A DNA stretch of 64,000 nt from Bathymodiolus brooksi (lineage: Eukaryota; Mollusca; Bivalvia; Mytilida; Modiolidae): contig OY804583.1 in assembly GCA_963680875.1 (NCBI GenBank), positions 37,507,982-37,571,981 on the forward strand, written 5' to 3'. The position numbers were made by a program, and so were the translations under genes. Below the pieces are notes generated by a model, which was not told the DNA's origin, did no database searches, and was given only the letters and a program-made list of their open reading frames with translations. Below, piece after piece: positions 9,481 through 23,059 of the stretch; position 1 is the stretch's first letter; each line of letters starts with the position of its first letter.

Positions 9481-11730
9481 ATAAAAAGTGGCTGGGTTTA
9501 ACTAGTTTTATTGACCTAAAGCTCCATCTTAGTGAAACACTGCATTCATAGAAGTGCTTCCCACATGTGACTTCAATAACAAGTGGCTGGGTTTAACTAG
9601 TTTTATTAGCCTAAAGCTCCCCTCTTAGTGAAACACTGCGTTCATAGAAGTGCTTCCCACATGTGACTTCAATAAAAAGTGGCTGGGTTTAACTAGTTTT
9701 ATTGACCTAAAGCTCCCCTCTTAGTGAAACACTGCGTTCATAGAAGTGCTTCCCACATGTGACTTCAATAAAAAGTGGCTGGGTTTAACTAGTTTTATTG
9801 ACCTAAAGCTCCCCTCTTACTGAAACACTGCGTTCATAGAAGTGTTTCCCACATGTGACTTCAATAAAAAGTGGCTGGGTTTAACTAGTTTTATTGACCT
9901 AAAGCTGCCCTCTTAGTGAAACACTGTGTTCATAGAAGTGATTCCCACATGTGACTTCAATAAAAAGTGGCTGGGTTTAACTAGTTTTATTGACCTAAAG
10001 CTCCTCTCTTAGTGAAACACTGCATTCATAGAAGTGCTTCCCACATGTGACTTCAATAACAAGTGTCTGGGTTTAACTAGTTTTATTAGCCTAAAGCTCC
10101 CCTCTTAGTGAAACACTGCATTCATAGAAGTGCTTCCCACATGTGACTTCAATAAAAAGTGGCTGGGTTTAACTAGTTTTATTGACCTAAAGCTCCCCTC
10201 TTAGTGAAACACTGCGTTCATAGAAGTGCTTCCCACATGTGACTTCAATAAAAAGTGGCTGGGTTTAACTAGTTTTATTGACCTAAAGCTCCCCTCTTAG
10301 TGAAACACTGTATTCATAGAAGTGCTTCCCACATGTGACTTCAATAAAAGGTGGCTGGGTTTAACTAGTTTTATTGACCTAAAGCTCCCCTCTTAGTGAA
10401 ACACTGCATTCATAGAAGTGCTTCCCACATGTGACTTCAATAAAAAGTGGCTGGGTTTAACTAGTTTTATTGACCTAAAGCTCCCCTCTTAGTGAAACAC
10501 TGCGTTCATAGAAGTGCTTCCCACATGTGACTTCAATAAAAAGTGGCTGGGTTTAACTAGTTTTATTGACCTAAAGCTCCCCTCTTAGTGAAACACTGCA
10601 TTCATAGAAGTGCTTCCCACATGTGACTTCAATAAAAAGTGGCTGGGTTTAACTAGTTTTATTGACCTAAAGCTCCCCTCTTAGCGAAACACTGCATTCA
10701 TAGAAGTGCTTCCCACATGTGACTTCATTAAAAAGTGGCTGGGTTTAACTAGTTTTATTGACCTAAAGCTCCCCTCTTAGTGAAACACTGCGTTCATAGA
10801 AGTGCTTCCCACATGTGACTTCAATAAAAAGTGGCTGGGTTTAACTAGTTTTATTGACCTAAAGCTCCCCTCTTATTGAAACACTGCGTTCATAGAAGTG
10901 CTTCCCACATGTGACTTCAATAAAAAGTGGCTGGGTTTAACTAGTTTTATTGACCTAAAAGCTCCCCTCTAGGTGAAACACTGCATTCATAGAAGTGCTT
11001 CCCACATGTGACTTCAATAAAAAGTGGCTGGGTTTAACTAGTTTTATTGACCTAAAGCTCCCCTCTTAGTGAAACACTGCATTCATAGAAGTGCTTCCCA
11101 CATGTGACTTCAATAAAAAGTGGCTGGGTTTAACTAGTTTTATTGACCTAAAGCTCCCCTCTTAGCGAAACACTGCATTCATAGAAGTGCTTCCCACATG
11201 TGACTTCATTAAAAAGTGGCTGGGTTTAACTAGTTTTATTGACCTAAAGCTCCCCTCTTAGTGAAACACTGCGTTCATAGAAGTGCTTCCCACATGTGAC
11301 TTCAATAAAAAGTGGCTGGGTTTAACTAGTTTTATTGACCTAAAGCTCCCCTCTTATTGAAACACTGTATTCATAGAGGTGCTTCCCACATGTGACTTCA
11401 ATAAAAAGTGGCTGGGTTTAACTAGTTTTATTGACCTAAAAGCTCCCCTCTAGGTGAAACACTGCATTCATAGAAGTGCTTCCCACATGTGACTTCAATA
11501 AAAAGTGGCTGGGTTTAACTAGTTTTATTGACCTAAAGCTCCCCTCTTAGTGAAACACTGTATTCATAGAAGTGCTTCCCACATGTGACTTCAATAAAAG
11601 GTGGCTGGGTTTAACTAGTTTTATTGACCTAAAGCTCCCCTCTTAGTGAAACACTGCATTCATAGAAGTGCTTCCCACATGTGACTTCAATAAAAAGTGG
11701 CTGGGTTTAACTAGTTTTATTGACCTAAAT
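9481..11730 (+). repeat. Mixed monomers between the 17-mer and 38-mer blocks
   Basis: This stretch is ordinary satellite. It contains a short 'gctccatcttag' unit near 9,520, two 'aacaagtg' units, a 'gctgccc ... gtgattccc' unit near 9,900 and, from 10,378, the block that also forms the left edge of the window, including the 481-bp pair. The matching part of copy B is about 25,909-28,158. I see no non-satellite sequence in it. Confidence 0.75.
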
Positions 11731-14700
11731 CTCCCCTCTTAGTGAAACACTGCATTCATAGAAGTGCTTCCCACATGTGACTTCAATAAAAAGTGGCTGG
11801 GTTTAACTAGTTTTATTGACCTAAAGCTCCCCTCTTAGTGAAACACTGCATTCATAGAAGTGCTTCCCACATGTGACTTCATTAAAAAGTGTTTGGGTTT
11901 AACTAGTTTTATTGACCTAAAGCCCCACTCTTAGTGAAACACTGCATTCATAGAAGTGCTTCACACATGTGACTTCAATAAAAAGTGGCTGGGTTTAACT
12001 AGTTTTATTGACCTAAAGCTCCCCTCTTAGTGAAACACTGCGTTCATAGAAGTGCTTCCCACATGTGACTTCATTAAAAAGTGGCTGGGTTTAACTAGTT
12101 TTATTGACCTAAAGCTCCCCTCTTAGTGAAACACTGCGTTCATAGAAGTGCTTCCCACATGTGACTTCAATAAAAAGTGGCTGGGTTTAACTAGTTTTAT
12201 TGACCTAAAGCTCCCTCTTAGTGAAACACTGCATTCATAGAAGGTGCTTCCCACATGTGACTTCAATAAAAAGTGGCTGGGTTTAACTAGTTTTATTAGC
12301 CTAAAGCTCCCCTCTTAGTGAAACACTGCATTCATAGAAGTGCTTCCCACATGTGACTTCAATAACAAGTGGCTGGGTTTAACTAGTTTTATTAGCCTAA
12401 AGCTGCCCTCTTAGTGAAACACTGCATTCATAGAAGTGCTTCCCACATGTGACTTCAATAAAAAGTGGCTGGGTTTAACTAGTTTTATTGACCTAAAGCT
12501 CCCCTCTTAGTGAAACACTGCGTTCATAGAAGTGCTTCCCACATGTGACTTCAATAAAAAGTGGCTGGGTTTAACTAGTTTTATTGACCTAAAGCTCCCC
12601 TCTTAGTGAAACACTTCGTTCATAGAAGTGTTTCCCACATGTGACTTCAATAAAAAGTGGCTGGGTTTAACTAGTTTTATTGACCTAAAGCTCCCCTCTT
12701 AGTGAAACACTGCATTCATAGAAGTGCTTCCCACATGTGACTTCAATAAAAAGTGGCTGGGTTTAACTAGTTTTATTGACCTAAAGCTCCCCTCTTAGTG
12801 AAACACTGCGTTCATAGAAGTGCTTCCCACATGTGACTTCAATAAAAAGTGGCTGGGTTTAACTAGTTTTATTGACCTAAAGTTGCCCTCTTAGTGAAAC
12901 ACTGCATTCATAGAAGTGCTTCCCACATGTGACTTCAATAAAAAGTGGCTGGGTTTAACTAGTTTTATTGACCTAAAGCTCCCCTCTTAGTGAAACACTG
13001 CGTTCATAGAAGTGCTTCCCACATGTGACTTCATTAAAAAGTGGCTGGGTTTAACTAGTTTTATTGACCTAAAGCTCCCCTCTAGGTGAAACACTGCGTT
13101 CATAGAAGTGCTTCCCACATGTGACTTCAATAAAAAGTGGCTGGGTTTAACTAGTTTTATTGACCTAAAGCTCCACTCTTAGTGAAACACTGCATTCATA
13201 GAAGTGCTTCCCACATCTGATTTCAATAAAAAGTGGCTGTGTTTAGCTAGTTTTATTGACCTAAAGCTCCCTCTTAGTGAAACACTGCATTCATAGAGGG
13301 GCTTCCCACATGTGACTTCATTAAATAAAGTGGCTGGGTTTAACTAGTTTTATTGACCTAAAGCTCCCCTCTTAGTGAAACACTGCGTTCATAGAAGTGC
13401 TTCCCTCATGTGACTTCAATAAAAAGTGGCTGGGTTTAACTAGTTTTATTGACCTAAAGCTCCCCTCTTATTGAAACACTGCATTCATAGAAGTGCTTCC
13501 CACATGTGACTTCAATAAAAAGTGGCTGGGTTTAACTAGTTTTATTGACCTAAAAGCTCCCCTCTTAGTGAAACACTGCATTCATAGAAGTGCTTCCCAC
13601 ATGTGACTTCAATAAAAAGTGGCTGGGTTTAACTAGTTTTATTGACCTAAAGCACCCCTCTTAGTGAAACACTGCGTTCATAGAAGTGCTTCCCATATGT
13701 GACTTCAATAAAAGTGGCTGGGTTTAACTAGTTTTATTGACCTAAAGCTCCCCTCTTAGTGAAACACTGCATTCATAGAAGTGCTTGCCACATGTGACTT
13801 CAATAAAAAGTGGCTGGGTTTAACTAGTTTTATTAGCTTAAAGCTCCCCTCTTAGTGAAACACTGCGTTCATAGAAGTGCTTCCCACATGTGACTTCATT
13901 AAAAAGTGGTTGGGTTTAACTAGTTTTATTGACCTAAAGCTCCCCTCTTAGTGAAGCACTGCGTTCATAGAAGTGCTTCCCACATGTGACTTCAATAAAA
14001 AGTGGCTGGGTTTAACTAGTTTTATTGACCTAAAGCTCCCCTCTTATTGAAACACTGCATTCATAGAAGTGCTTCCCACATGTGACTTCAATAAAAAGTG
14101 GCTGGGTTTAACTAGTTTTATTGACCTAAAAGCTCCCCTCTTAGTGAAACACTGCATTCATAGAAGTGCTTCCCACATGTGACTTCAATAAAAAGTGGCT
14201 GGGTTTAACTAGTTTTATTGACCTAAAGCACCCCTCTTAGTGAAACACTGCGTTCATAGAAGTGCTTCCCATATGTGACTTCAATAAAAGTGGCTGGGTT
14301 TAACTAGTTTTATTGACCTAAAGCTCCCCTCTTAGTGAAACACTGCATTCATAGAAGTGCTTCCCACATGTGACTTCAATAAAAAGTGGCTGGGTTTAAC
14401 TAGTTTTATTAGCCTAAAGCTCCCCTCTTATTGAAACACTGCATTCATAGAAGTGCTTCCCACATGTGACTTCAATAAAAAGTGGCTGGGTTTAACTAGT
14501 TTTATTGACCTAAAGCTCCCCTTTTAGTGAAACACTGCGTTCATAGAAGTGCTTCCCACATGTGACTTCAATAAAAAGTGGCTGGGTTTAACTAGTTTTA
14601 TTGACCTAAAGATCCCCTCTTAGTGAAACACTGCATTCATAGAAGTGCTTCCCACATGTGACTTTAATAAAAAGTGGTTGGGTTTAACTAGTTTTATTGA

Positions 14701-17700
14701 CCTAAAGCTCCCCTCTTAGTGAAACACTGCGTTCGTAGAAGTGCTTCCCACATGTGACTTCATTAAAAAGTGGCTGGGTTTAACTAGTTTTATTGACCTA
14801 AAGCTCCCCTCTTATTGAAACACTGCATTCATAGAAGTGCTTCCCACATGTGACTTCAATAAAAAGTGGCTGGGTTTAACTAGTTTTATTGACCTAAAGC
14901 TTCCCTCTTAGTGAAACACTGCGTTCATAGAAGTGCTTCCCACATGTGACTTCATTAAAAAGTGGCTGAGTTTAACTAGTTTTATTGACCTAAAGCTCCC
15001 CTCTTAGTGAAACACTGCGTTCATAGAAGTGCTTCCCACATGTGACTTCAACAAAAAGTGGCTGGGTTTAACTAGTTTTATTGACCTAAAGCTCCCCTCT
15101 TATTGAAACACTGCATTCATAGAAGTGCTTCCCACATGTGACTTCAATAAAAGATGGCTGGGTTTAACTAGTTTTATTGACCTAAAAGCTCCCCTCTAGG
15201 TGAAACACTGCATTCATAGAAGTGCTTCCCACATGTGACTTCAATAAAAAGTGGCTGGGTTTAACTAGTTTTATTGACCTAAAGCACCCCTCTTAGTGAA
15301 ACAGTGCGTTCATAGAAGTGCTTCCCATATGTGACTTCAATAAAAAGTGGCTGGGTTTAACTAGTTTTATTGACCTAAAGCTCCCCTCTTAGTGAAACAC
15401 TGCATTCATAGAAGTGCTTCCCACATGTGACTTCAATAAAAAGTGGCTGGGTTTAACTAGTTTTATTGACCTAAAGCTCCCCTCTTAGTGAAACACTGCA
15501 TTCATAGAAGTGCTTCCCACATGTGACTTCATTAAAAAGTGTTTGGGTTTAACTAGTTTTATTGACCTAAAGCCCCACTCTTAGTGAAACACTGCATTCA
15601 TAGAAGTGCTTCACACATGTGACTTCAATAAAAAGTGGCTGGGTTTAACTAGTTTTATTGACCTAAAGCTCCCCTCTTAGTGAAACACTGCGTTCATAGA
15701 AGTGCTTCCCACATGTGACTTCATTAAAAAGTGGCTGGGTTTAACTAGTTTTATTGACCTAAAGCTCCCCTCTTAGTGAAACACTGCGTTCATAGAAGTG
15801 CTTCCCACATGTGACTTCAATAAAAAGTGGCTGGGTTTAACTAGTTTTATTGACCTAAAGCTCCCTCTTAGTGAAACACTGCATTCATAGAAGGTGCTTC
15901 CCACATGTGACTTCAATAAAAAGTGGCTGGGTTTAACTAGTTTTATTAGCCTAAAGCTCCCCTCTTAGTGAAACACTGCATTCATAGAAGTGCTTCCCAC
16001 ATGTGACTTCAATAACAAGTGGCTGGGTTTAACTAGTTTTATTAGCCTAAAGCTGCCCTCTTAGTGAAACACTGCATTCATAGAAGTGCTTCCCACATGT
16101 GACTTCAATAAAAAGTGGCTGGGTTTAACTAGTTTTATTGACCTAAAGCTCCCCTCTTAGTGAAACACTGCGTTCATAGAAGTGCTTCCCACATGTGACT
16201 TCAATAAAAAGTGGCTGGGTTTAACTAGTTTTATTGACCTAAAGCTCCCCTCTTAGTGAAACACTTCGTTCATAGAAGTGTTTCCCACATGTGACTTCAA
16301 TAAAAAGTGGCTGGGTTTAACTAGTTTTATTGACCTAAAGCTCCCCTCTTAGTGAAACACTGCATTCATAGAAGTGCTTCCCACATGTGACTTCAATAAA
16401 AAGTGGCTGGGTTTAACTAGTTTTATTGACCTAAAGCTCCCCTCTTAGTGAAACACTGCGTTCATAGAAGTGCTTCCCACATGTGACTTCAATAAAAAGT
16501 GGCTGGGTTTAACTAGTTTTATTGACCTAAAGCTGCCCTCATAGTGAAACACTGCATTCATAGAAGTGCTTCCCACATGTGACTTCAATAAAAAGTGGCT
16601 GGGTTTAACTAGTTTTATTGACCTAAAGCTCCCCTCTTAGTGAAACACTGCGTTCATAGAAGTGCTTCCCACATGTGACTTCATTAAAAAGTGGCTGGGT
16701 TTAACTAGTTTTATTGACCTAAAGCTCCCCTCTAGGTGAAACACTGCGTTCATAGAAGTGCTTCCCACATGTGACTTCAATAAAAAGTGGCTGGGTTTAA
16801 CTAGTTTTATTGACCTAAAGCTCCACTCTTAGTGAAACACTGCATTCATAGAAGTGCTTCCCACATCTGATTTCAATAAAAAGTGGCTGTGTTTAGCTAG
16901 TTTTATTGACCTAAAGCTCCCTCTTAGTGAAACACTGCATTCATAGAGGGGCTTCCCACATGTGACTTCATTAAATAAAGTGGCTGGGTTTAACTAGTTT
17001 TATTGACCTAAAGCTCCCCTCTTAGTGAAACACTGCGTTCATAGAAGTGCTTCCCACATGTGACTTCAATAAAAAGTGGCTGGGTTTAACTAGTTTTATT
17101 GACCTAAAGCTCCCCTCTTATTGAAACACTGCATTCATAGAAGTGCTTCCCACATGTGACTTCAATAAAAAGTGGCTGGGTTTAACTAGTTTTATTGACC
17201 TAAAAGCTCCCCTCTTAGTGAAACACTGCATTCATAGAAGTGCTTCCCACATGTGACTTCAATAAAAAGTGGCTGGGTTTAACTAGTTTTATTGACCTAA
17301 AGCACCCCTCTTAGTGAAACACTGCGTTCATAGAAGTGCTTCCCATATGTGACTTCAATAAAAGTGGCTGGGTTTAACTAGTTTTATTGACCTAAAGCTC
17401 CCCTCTTAGTGAAACACTGCATTCATAGAAGTGCTTGCCACATGTGACTTCAATAAAAAGTGGCTGGGTTTAACTAGTTTTATTAGCTTAAAGCTCCCCT
17501 CTTAGTGAAACACTGCGTTCATAGAAGTGCTTCCCACATGTGACTTCATTAAAAAGTGGTTGGGTTTAACTAGTTTTATTGACCTAAAGCTCCCCTCTTA
17601 GTGAAACACTGCGTTCATAGAAGTGCTTCCCACATGTGACTTCAATAAAAAGTGGCTGGGTTTAACTAGTTTTATTGACCTAAAGCTCCCCTCTTATTGA

Positions 17701-18560
17701 AACACTGCATTCATAGAAGTGCTTCCCACATGTGACTTCAATAAAAAGTGGCTGGGTTTAACTAGTTTTATTGACCTAAAAGCTCCCCTCTTAGTGAAAC
17801 ACTGCATTCATAGAAGTGCTTCCCACATGTGACTTCAATAAAAAGTGGCTGGGTTTAACTAGTTTTATTGACCTAAAGCACCCCTCTTAGTGAAACACTG
17901 CGTTCATAGAAGTGCTTCCCATATGTGACTTCAATAAAAGTGGCTGGGTTTAACTAGTTTTATTGACCTAAAGCTCCCTTCTTAGTGAAACACTGCATTC
18001 ATAGAAGTGCTTCCCACATGTGACTTCAATAAAAAGTGGCTGGGTTTAACTAGTTTTATTAGCCTAAAGCTCCCCTCTTATTGAAACACTGCATTCATAG
18101 AAGTGCTTCCCACATGTGACTTCAATAAAAAGTGGCTGGGTTTAACTAGTTTTATTGACCTAAAGCTCCCCTTTTAGTGAAACACTGCGTTCATAGAAGT
18201 GCTTCCCACATGTGACTTCAATAAAAAGTGGCTGGGTTTAACTAGTTTTATTGACCTAAAGATCCCCTCTTAGTGAAACACTGCATTCATAGAAGTGCTT
18301 CCCACATGTGACTTCAATAAAAAGTGGTTGGGTTTAACTAGTTTTATTGACCTAAAGCTCCCCTCTTAGTGAAACACTGCGTTCGTAGAAGTGCTTCCCA
18401 CATGTGACTTCATTAAAAAGTGGCTGGGTTTAACTAGTTTTATTGACCTAAAGCTCCCCTCTTATTGAAACACTGCATTCATAGAAGTGCTTCCCACATG
18501 TGACTTCAATAAAAAGTGGCTGGGTTTAACTAGTTTTATTGACCTAAAGCTTCCCTCTTA
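11731..18560 (+). repeat. 38-monomer repeat (3,650 bp): one full unit and one truncated unit, copy A
   Basis: Markers recur 3,650 bp apart. Examples are 'gtgtttggg' (11,889 and 15,539), 'aaggtgcttc' (12,241 and 15,891), catctg (13,214 and 16,864), 'ttaaataaag' (13,321 and 16,971), 'gtgcttgcca' (13,781 and 17,431), 'cttttagtg' (14,521 and 18,171) and aaagatcc (14,608 and 18,258). The first unit is about 11,731-15,380. The second runs 15,381-18,560, where the 16.6-kb duplication junction cuts it at about 3,180 bp. Differences between the units include agttgccctct against agctgccctca (12,890 and 16,540), ccctcatg against cccacatg, gaagcac against gaaacac, and actttaat against acttcaat. Confidence 0.9.
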
Positions 18561-18604
18561 GTGAAACACTGCGTTCATAGAAGTGCTTCCCACATGTGAC
18601 TTCA
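18561..18604. other. Junction of the 16.6-kb duplication
   Basis: To the left, sequence through 18,604 follows the 3,650-bp repeat (compare 14,911-14,954). To the right, sequence from 18,561 follows 1,941 onward. The overlap of 44 bp is identical in both parents, so the exchange point cannot be placed more finely. It lies in the monomer core, positions about 18-64 of the unit. No inserted or filler bases are seen, and the monomer phase is kept exactly, as expected for homologous exchange rather than end joining. Confidence 0.85.
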
Positions 18605-19983
18605 ATAAAAAGTGGCTGGGTTTAACTAGTTTTATTGACCTAAAGCTCCCCTCTTATTGAAACACTGCATTCATAGAAGTGCTTCCCACATGCGACTTCA
18701 ATAACAAGAGGCTGGGTTTAACTAGTTTTATTGACCTAAAAGCTCCCCTATAGGTGAAACACTGCATTCATAGAAGTGCTTCCCACATGTGACTTCAATA
18801 AAAAGTGGCTGGGTTTAACTAGTTTTATTGACCTAAAGCTCCACTCTTAGTGAAACACTGCATTCATAGAAGTGCTTCCCACATCTGATTTCAATAAAAA
18901 GTGGCTGGGTTTAGCTAGTTTTATTGACCTAAAGCTCCCTCTTAGTGAAACACTGCATTCATAGAGGGGTTTCCCACATGTGACTTCAATAAATAAAGTG
19001 GCTGGGTTTAACTAGTTTTATTGACCTAAAACCCCCCTCTTAGTGAAACACTGCGTTCATAGAAGTGCTTCCCACATGTGACTTCAATAAAAAGTGGCTG
19101 GGTTTAACTAGTTTTATTGACCTAACGCTCCCCTCTTAGTGAAACACTGCGTTTATAGAAGTGCTTCCCACATGTGACTTCAATAAAAAGTGGCTGGGTT
19201 TAACTAGTTTTATTGACCTAAAGCTCCCCTCTTAGTGAAACACTTTATTCATAGAAGTGTTTCCCACATGTGACTTCAATAAAAGGTGGCTGGGTTTAAC
19301 TAGTTTTATTGACCTAAAGCTCCCCTCTAGGTGAAACACTGCATTCATAGAAGTGCTTCCCACATGTGACTTCAATAAAAAGTGGCTGGGTTTAACTAGT
19401 TTTATTGACCTAAAGATCCCCTCTTAGTGAAACACTGCATTCATAGAAGTGCTTCCCACATGTGACTTCAATAAAAAGTGGCTGGGTTTAACTAGTTTTA
19501 TTGACCTAAAGCTCCCCTCTTAGTGAAACACTGCGTTCGTAGAAGTGCTTCCCACATGTGACTTCATTAAAAGTGGCTGGGTTTAACTAGTTTTATTGAC
19601 CTAAAGCTGCCCTATTATTGAAACACTGCTTTCATAGAAGTGCTTCCCACATGTGACTTCAATAAAAAGTGGCTGGGTTTAACTAGTTTTATTGACCTAA
19701 AGCTTCCCTCTTAGTGAAACACTGCGTTCATAGAAGTGCTTCCCACATGTGACTTCATTAAAAAGTGGCTGAGTTTAACTAGTTTTATTGACCTAAAGCT
19801 CCCCTCTAGGTGAAGCACTGCGTTCATAGAAGTGCTTCCCCCATGTGACTTCAATAAAAAGTGGCTGGGTTTAACTAGTTTTATTGACCTAAAGCTCCCC
19901 TCTTATTGAAACACTGCATTCATAGAAGTGCTTCCCACATGTGACTTCAATAAAAGATGGCTGGGTTTAACTAGTTTTATTGA

Positions 19984-22900
19984 CCTAAAAGCTCCCCTCT
20001 AGGTGAAACACTGCATTCATAGAAGTGCTTCCCACATGTGACTTCAATAAAAAGTGGCTGGGTTTAACTAGTTTTATTGACCTAAAGCACCCCTCTTAGT
20101 GAAACACTGCGTTCATAGAAGTGCTTCCCATATATGACTTCAATAAAAAGTGGCTGGGTTTAACTAGTTTTATTGACCTAAAACTTCCTTCTTAGTGAAA
20201 CACTGCATTCATAGAAGTGCTTCCCACATGTGACTTCAATAAAAAGTGGCTTTGTTTAACTAGTTTTATTAGCCTAAAGCTCCCCTCTTAGTTAAACACT
20301 GCATTCATAGAAGTGCTTCCCACATGTGACTTCAATAAAAAGTGGCTGGGTTTAACTAGTTTTATTGACCTAAAGCTGCCCTCTAGGTGAAACACTGTGT
20401 TCATAGAAGTGCTTCCCACATGTGACTTCAATAAAAAGTGGCTGGGTTTAACTAGTTTTATTTGCCTAAAGCTCCCCTCTTATTGAAACACTGCATTCAT
20501 AGAAGTGCTTCCCACGTGTGACTTCAATAAAAGGTGGCTGGGTTTAACTAGTTTTATTGACCTAAAAGTTCCCCTCTAGGTGAAACACTGCATTCATAGA
20601 AGTGCTTCCCACATGTGACTTCAATAAAAAGTGGCTGGGTTTAACTAGTTTTATTGACCTAAAGCACCCCTCTTAGTGAAACACTGCGTTCATAGAAGTG
20701 CTTCCCATATGTGCATTCAATAACAAGTGGCTGGGTTTAACTAGTTTTATTAGCCTAAATCTCCCCTCATAGTGAAACACTGCATTCATAGAAGTGCTTC
20801 CCACATGTGACTTCAATAAAAAGTGGCTGGGTTTAACTAGTTTTATTGACCTAAAGCTCCCCTCTTAGTGAAACACTGTATTCATAGAAGTGCTTCCCAC
20901 ATGTGACTTCAATAAAAGGTGGCTGGGTTTAACTAGTTTTATTGACCTAAAGCTCCCCTCTAGGTGAAACACTGCATTCATAGAAGTGCTTCCCACATGT
21001 GACTTCAATAAAAAGTGGCTGGGTTTAACTAGTTTTATTGACCTAAAGCTCCCCTCTTAGTGAAACACTGCATTCATAGAAGTGCTTCCCACATGTGACT
21101 TCAATAAAAAGTGGCTGGGTTTAACTAGTTTTATTGACCTAAAGCTCCCCTCTTAGTGAAACACTGCATTCATAGAAGTGCTTCCCACATGTGACTTCAT
21201 TACAAAGTGTCTGGGTTTAACTAGTTTTATTGACCTAAAGCTCCACTCTTAGTGAAACACTGCATTCATAGAAGTGCTTCCTACATGTGACTTCAATAAA
21301 AAGTGGCTGGGTTTAACTAGTTTTATTGACCTAAAGCTCCCCTCTTAGTGAAACACTGCGTTCATAGAAGTGCTTCCCACATGTGACTTCATTAAAAAGT
21401 GGCTGGGTTTAACTAGTTTTATTGACCTAAAAGCTCCCCTCTAGGTGAAACACTGCATTCATAGAAGTGCTTCCCACATGTGACTTCAATAAAAAGTGGC
21501 TGGGTTTAACTAGTTTTATTGACCTAAAGCACCCCTCTTAGTGAAACACTGCGTTCATAGAAGTGCTTCCCATATATGACTTCAATAAAAAGTGGCTGGG
21601 TTTAACTAGTTTTATTGACCTAAAACTTCCTTCTTAGTGAAACACTGCATTCATAGAAGTGCTTCCCACATGTGACTTCAATAAAAAGTGGCTTTGTTTA
21701 ACTAGTTTTATTAGCCTAAAGCTCCCCTCTTAGTTAAACACTGCATTCATAGAAGTGCTTCCCACATGTGACTTCAATAAAAAGTGGCTGGGTTTAACTA
21801 GTTTTATTGACCTAAAGCTGCCCTCTAGGTGAAACACTGTGTTCATAGAAGTGCTTCCCACATGTGACTTCAATAAAAAGTGGCTGGGTTTAACTAGTTT
21901 TATTTGCCTAAAGCTCCCCTCTTATTGAAACACTGCATTCATAGAAGTGCTTCCCACGTGTTACTTCAATAAAAGGTGGCTGGGTTTAACTAGTTTTATT
22001 GACCTAAAAGTTCCCCTCTAGGTGAAACACTGCATTCATAGAAGTGCTTCCCACATGTGACTTCAATAAAAAGTGGCTGGGTTTAACTAGTTTTATTGAC
22101 CTAAAGCACCCCTCTTAGTGAAACACTGCGTTCATAGAAGTGCTTCCCATATGTGACTTCAATAACAAGTGGCTGGGTTTAACTAGTTTTATTAGCCTAA
22201 ATCTCCCCTCATAGTGAAACACTGCATTCATAGAAGTGCTTCCCACATGTGACTTCAATAAAAAGTGGCTGGGTTTAACTAGTTTTATTGACCTAAAGCT
22301 CCCCTCTTAGTGAAACACTGTATTCATAGAAGTGCTTCCCACATGTGACTTCAATAAAAGGTGGCTGGGTTTAACTAGTTTTATTGACCTAAAGCTCCCC
22401 TCTAGGTGAAACACTGCATTCATAGAAGTGCTTCCCACATGTGACTTCAATAAAAAGTGGCTGGGTTTAACTAGTTTTATTGACCTAAAGCTCCCCTCTT
22501 AGTGAAACACTGCATTCATAGAAGTGCTTCCCACATGTGACTTCAATAAAAAGTGGCTGGGTTTAACTAGTTTTATTGACCTAAAGCTCCCCTCTTAGTG
22601 AAACACTGCATTCATAGAAGTGCTTCCCACATGTGACTTCATTAAAAAGTGTCTGGGTTTAACTAGTTTTATTGACCTAAAGCTCCACTCTTAGTGAAAC
22701 ACTGCATTCATAGAAGTGCTTCCTACATGTGACTTCAATAAAAAGTGGCTGGGTTTAACTAGTTTTATTGACCTAAAGCTCCCCTCTTAGTGAAACACTG
22801 CGTTCATAGAAGTGCTTCCCACATGTGACTTCATTAAAAAGTGGCTGGGTTTAACTAGTTTTATTGACCTAAAGCTCCCCTCTTAGTGAAACACTGCGTT

Positions 22901-23059
22901 CATAGAAGTGCTTCCCACATGTGACTTCAATAAAAAGTGGCTGGGTTTAACTAGTTTTATTGACCTAAAGCTCCCCTCTTATTGAAACACTGCATTCATA
23001 GAAGTGCTTCCCACATGTGACTTCAATAAAAAGTGGCTGGGTTTAACTAGTTTTATTGA
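19984..23059 (+). repeat. 17-monomer repeat in copy B, first unit two monomers short
   Basis: This corresponds to 3,364-6,631 of copy A. The 'cctaaaag' monomers that start the units lie at 19,984, 21,426 and 23,060, so the first unit is 1,442 bp and the second 1,634 bp. The missing 192 bp match the two monomers at about 4,806-4,997 of copy A (an ordinary gcg unit and a ttattg unit). The unit just before the loss also carries 'ctccactc' where copy A has 'ctcccctc'. Confidence 0.88.

Larger units (their letters stand above)
1941..18560 (+). repeat. 16.6-kb tandem duplication, copy A
   Basis: From about 1,941 onward every diagnostic variant reappears 16,620 bp later. Examples are catgcg at 2,069 and 18,689, catctg at 2,262 and 18,882, aaagatcc at 2,792 and 19,412, and 'gtgcattc' near 4,092 and 20,712. 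After 4,999 the offset becomes 16,428, because copy B lacks two monomers. The match then holds to the end of the copy, for example catctg at 13,214 and 29,642. The left limit is set by mismatches at 1,932 and 1,939-1,940 against 18,552 and 18,559-18,560. The copy is about 173 monomers long. Such long, near-identical tandem blocks are the expected product of unequal exchange between satellite arrays. Confidence 0.92.
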
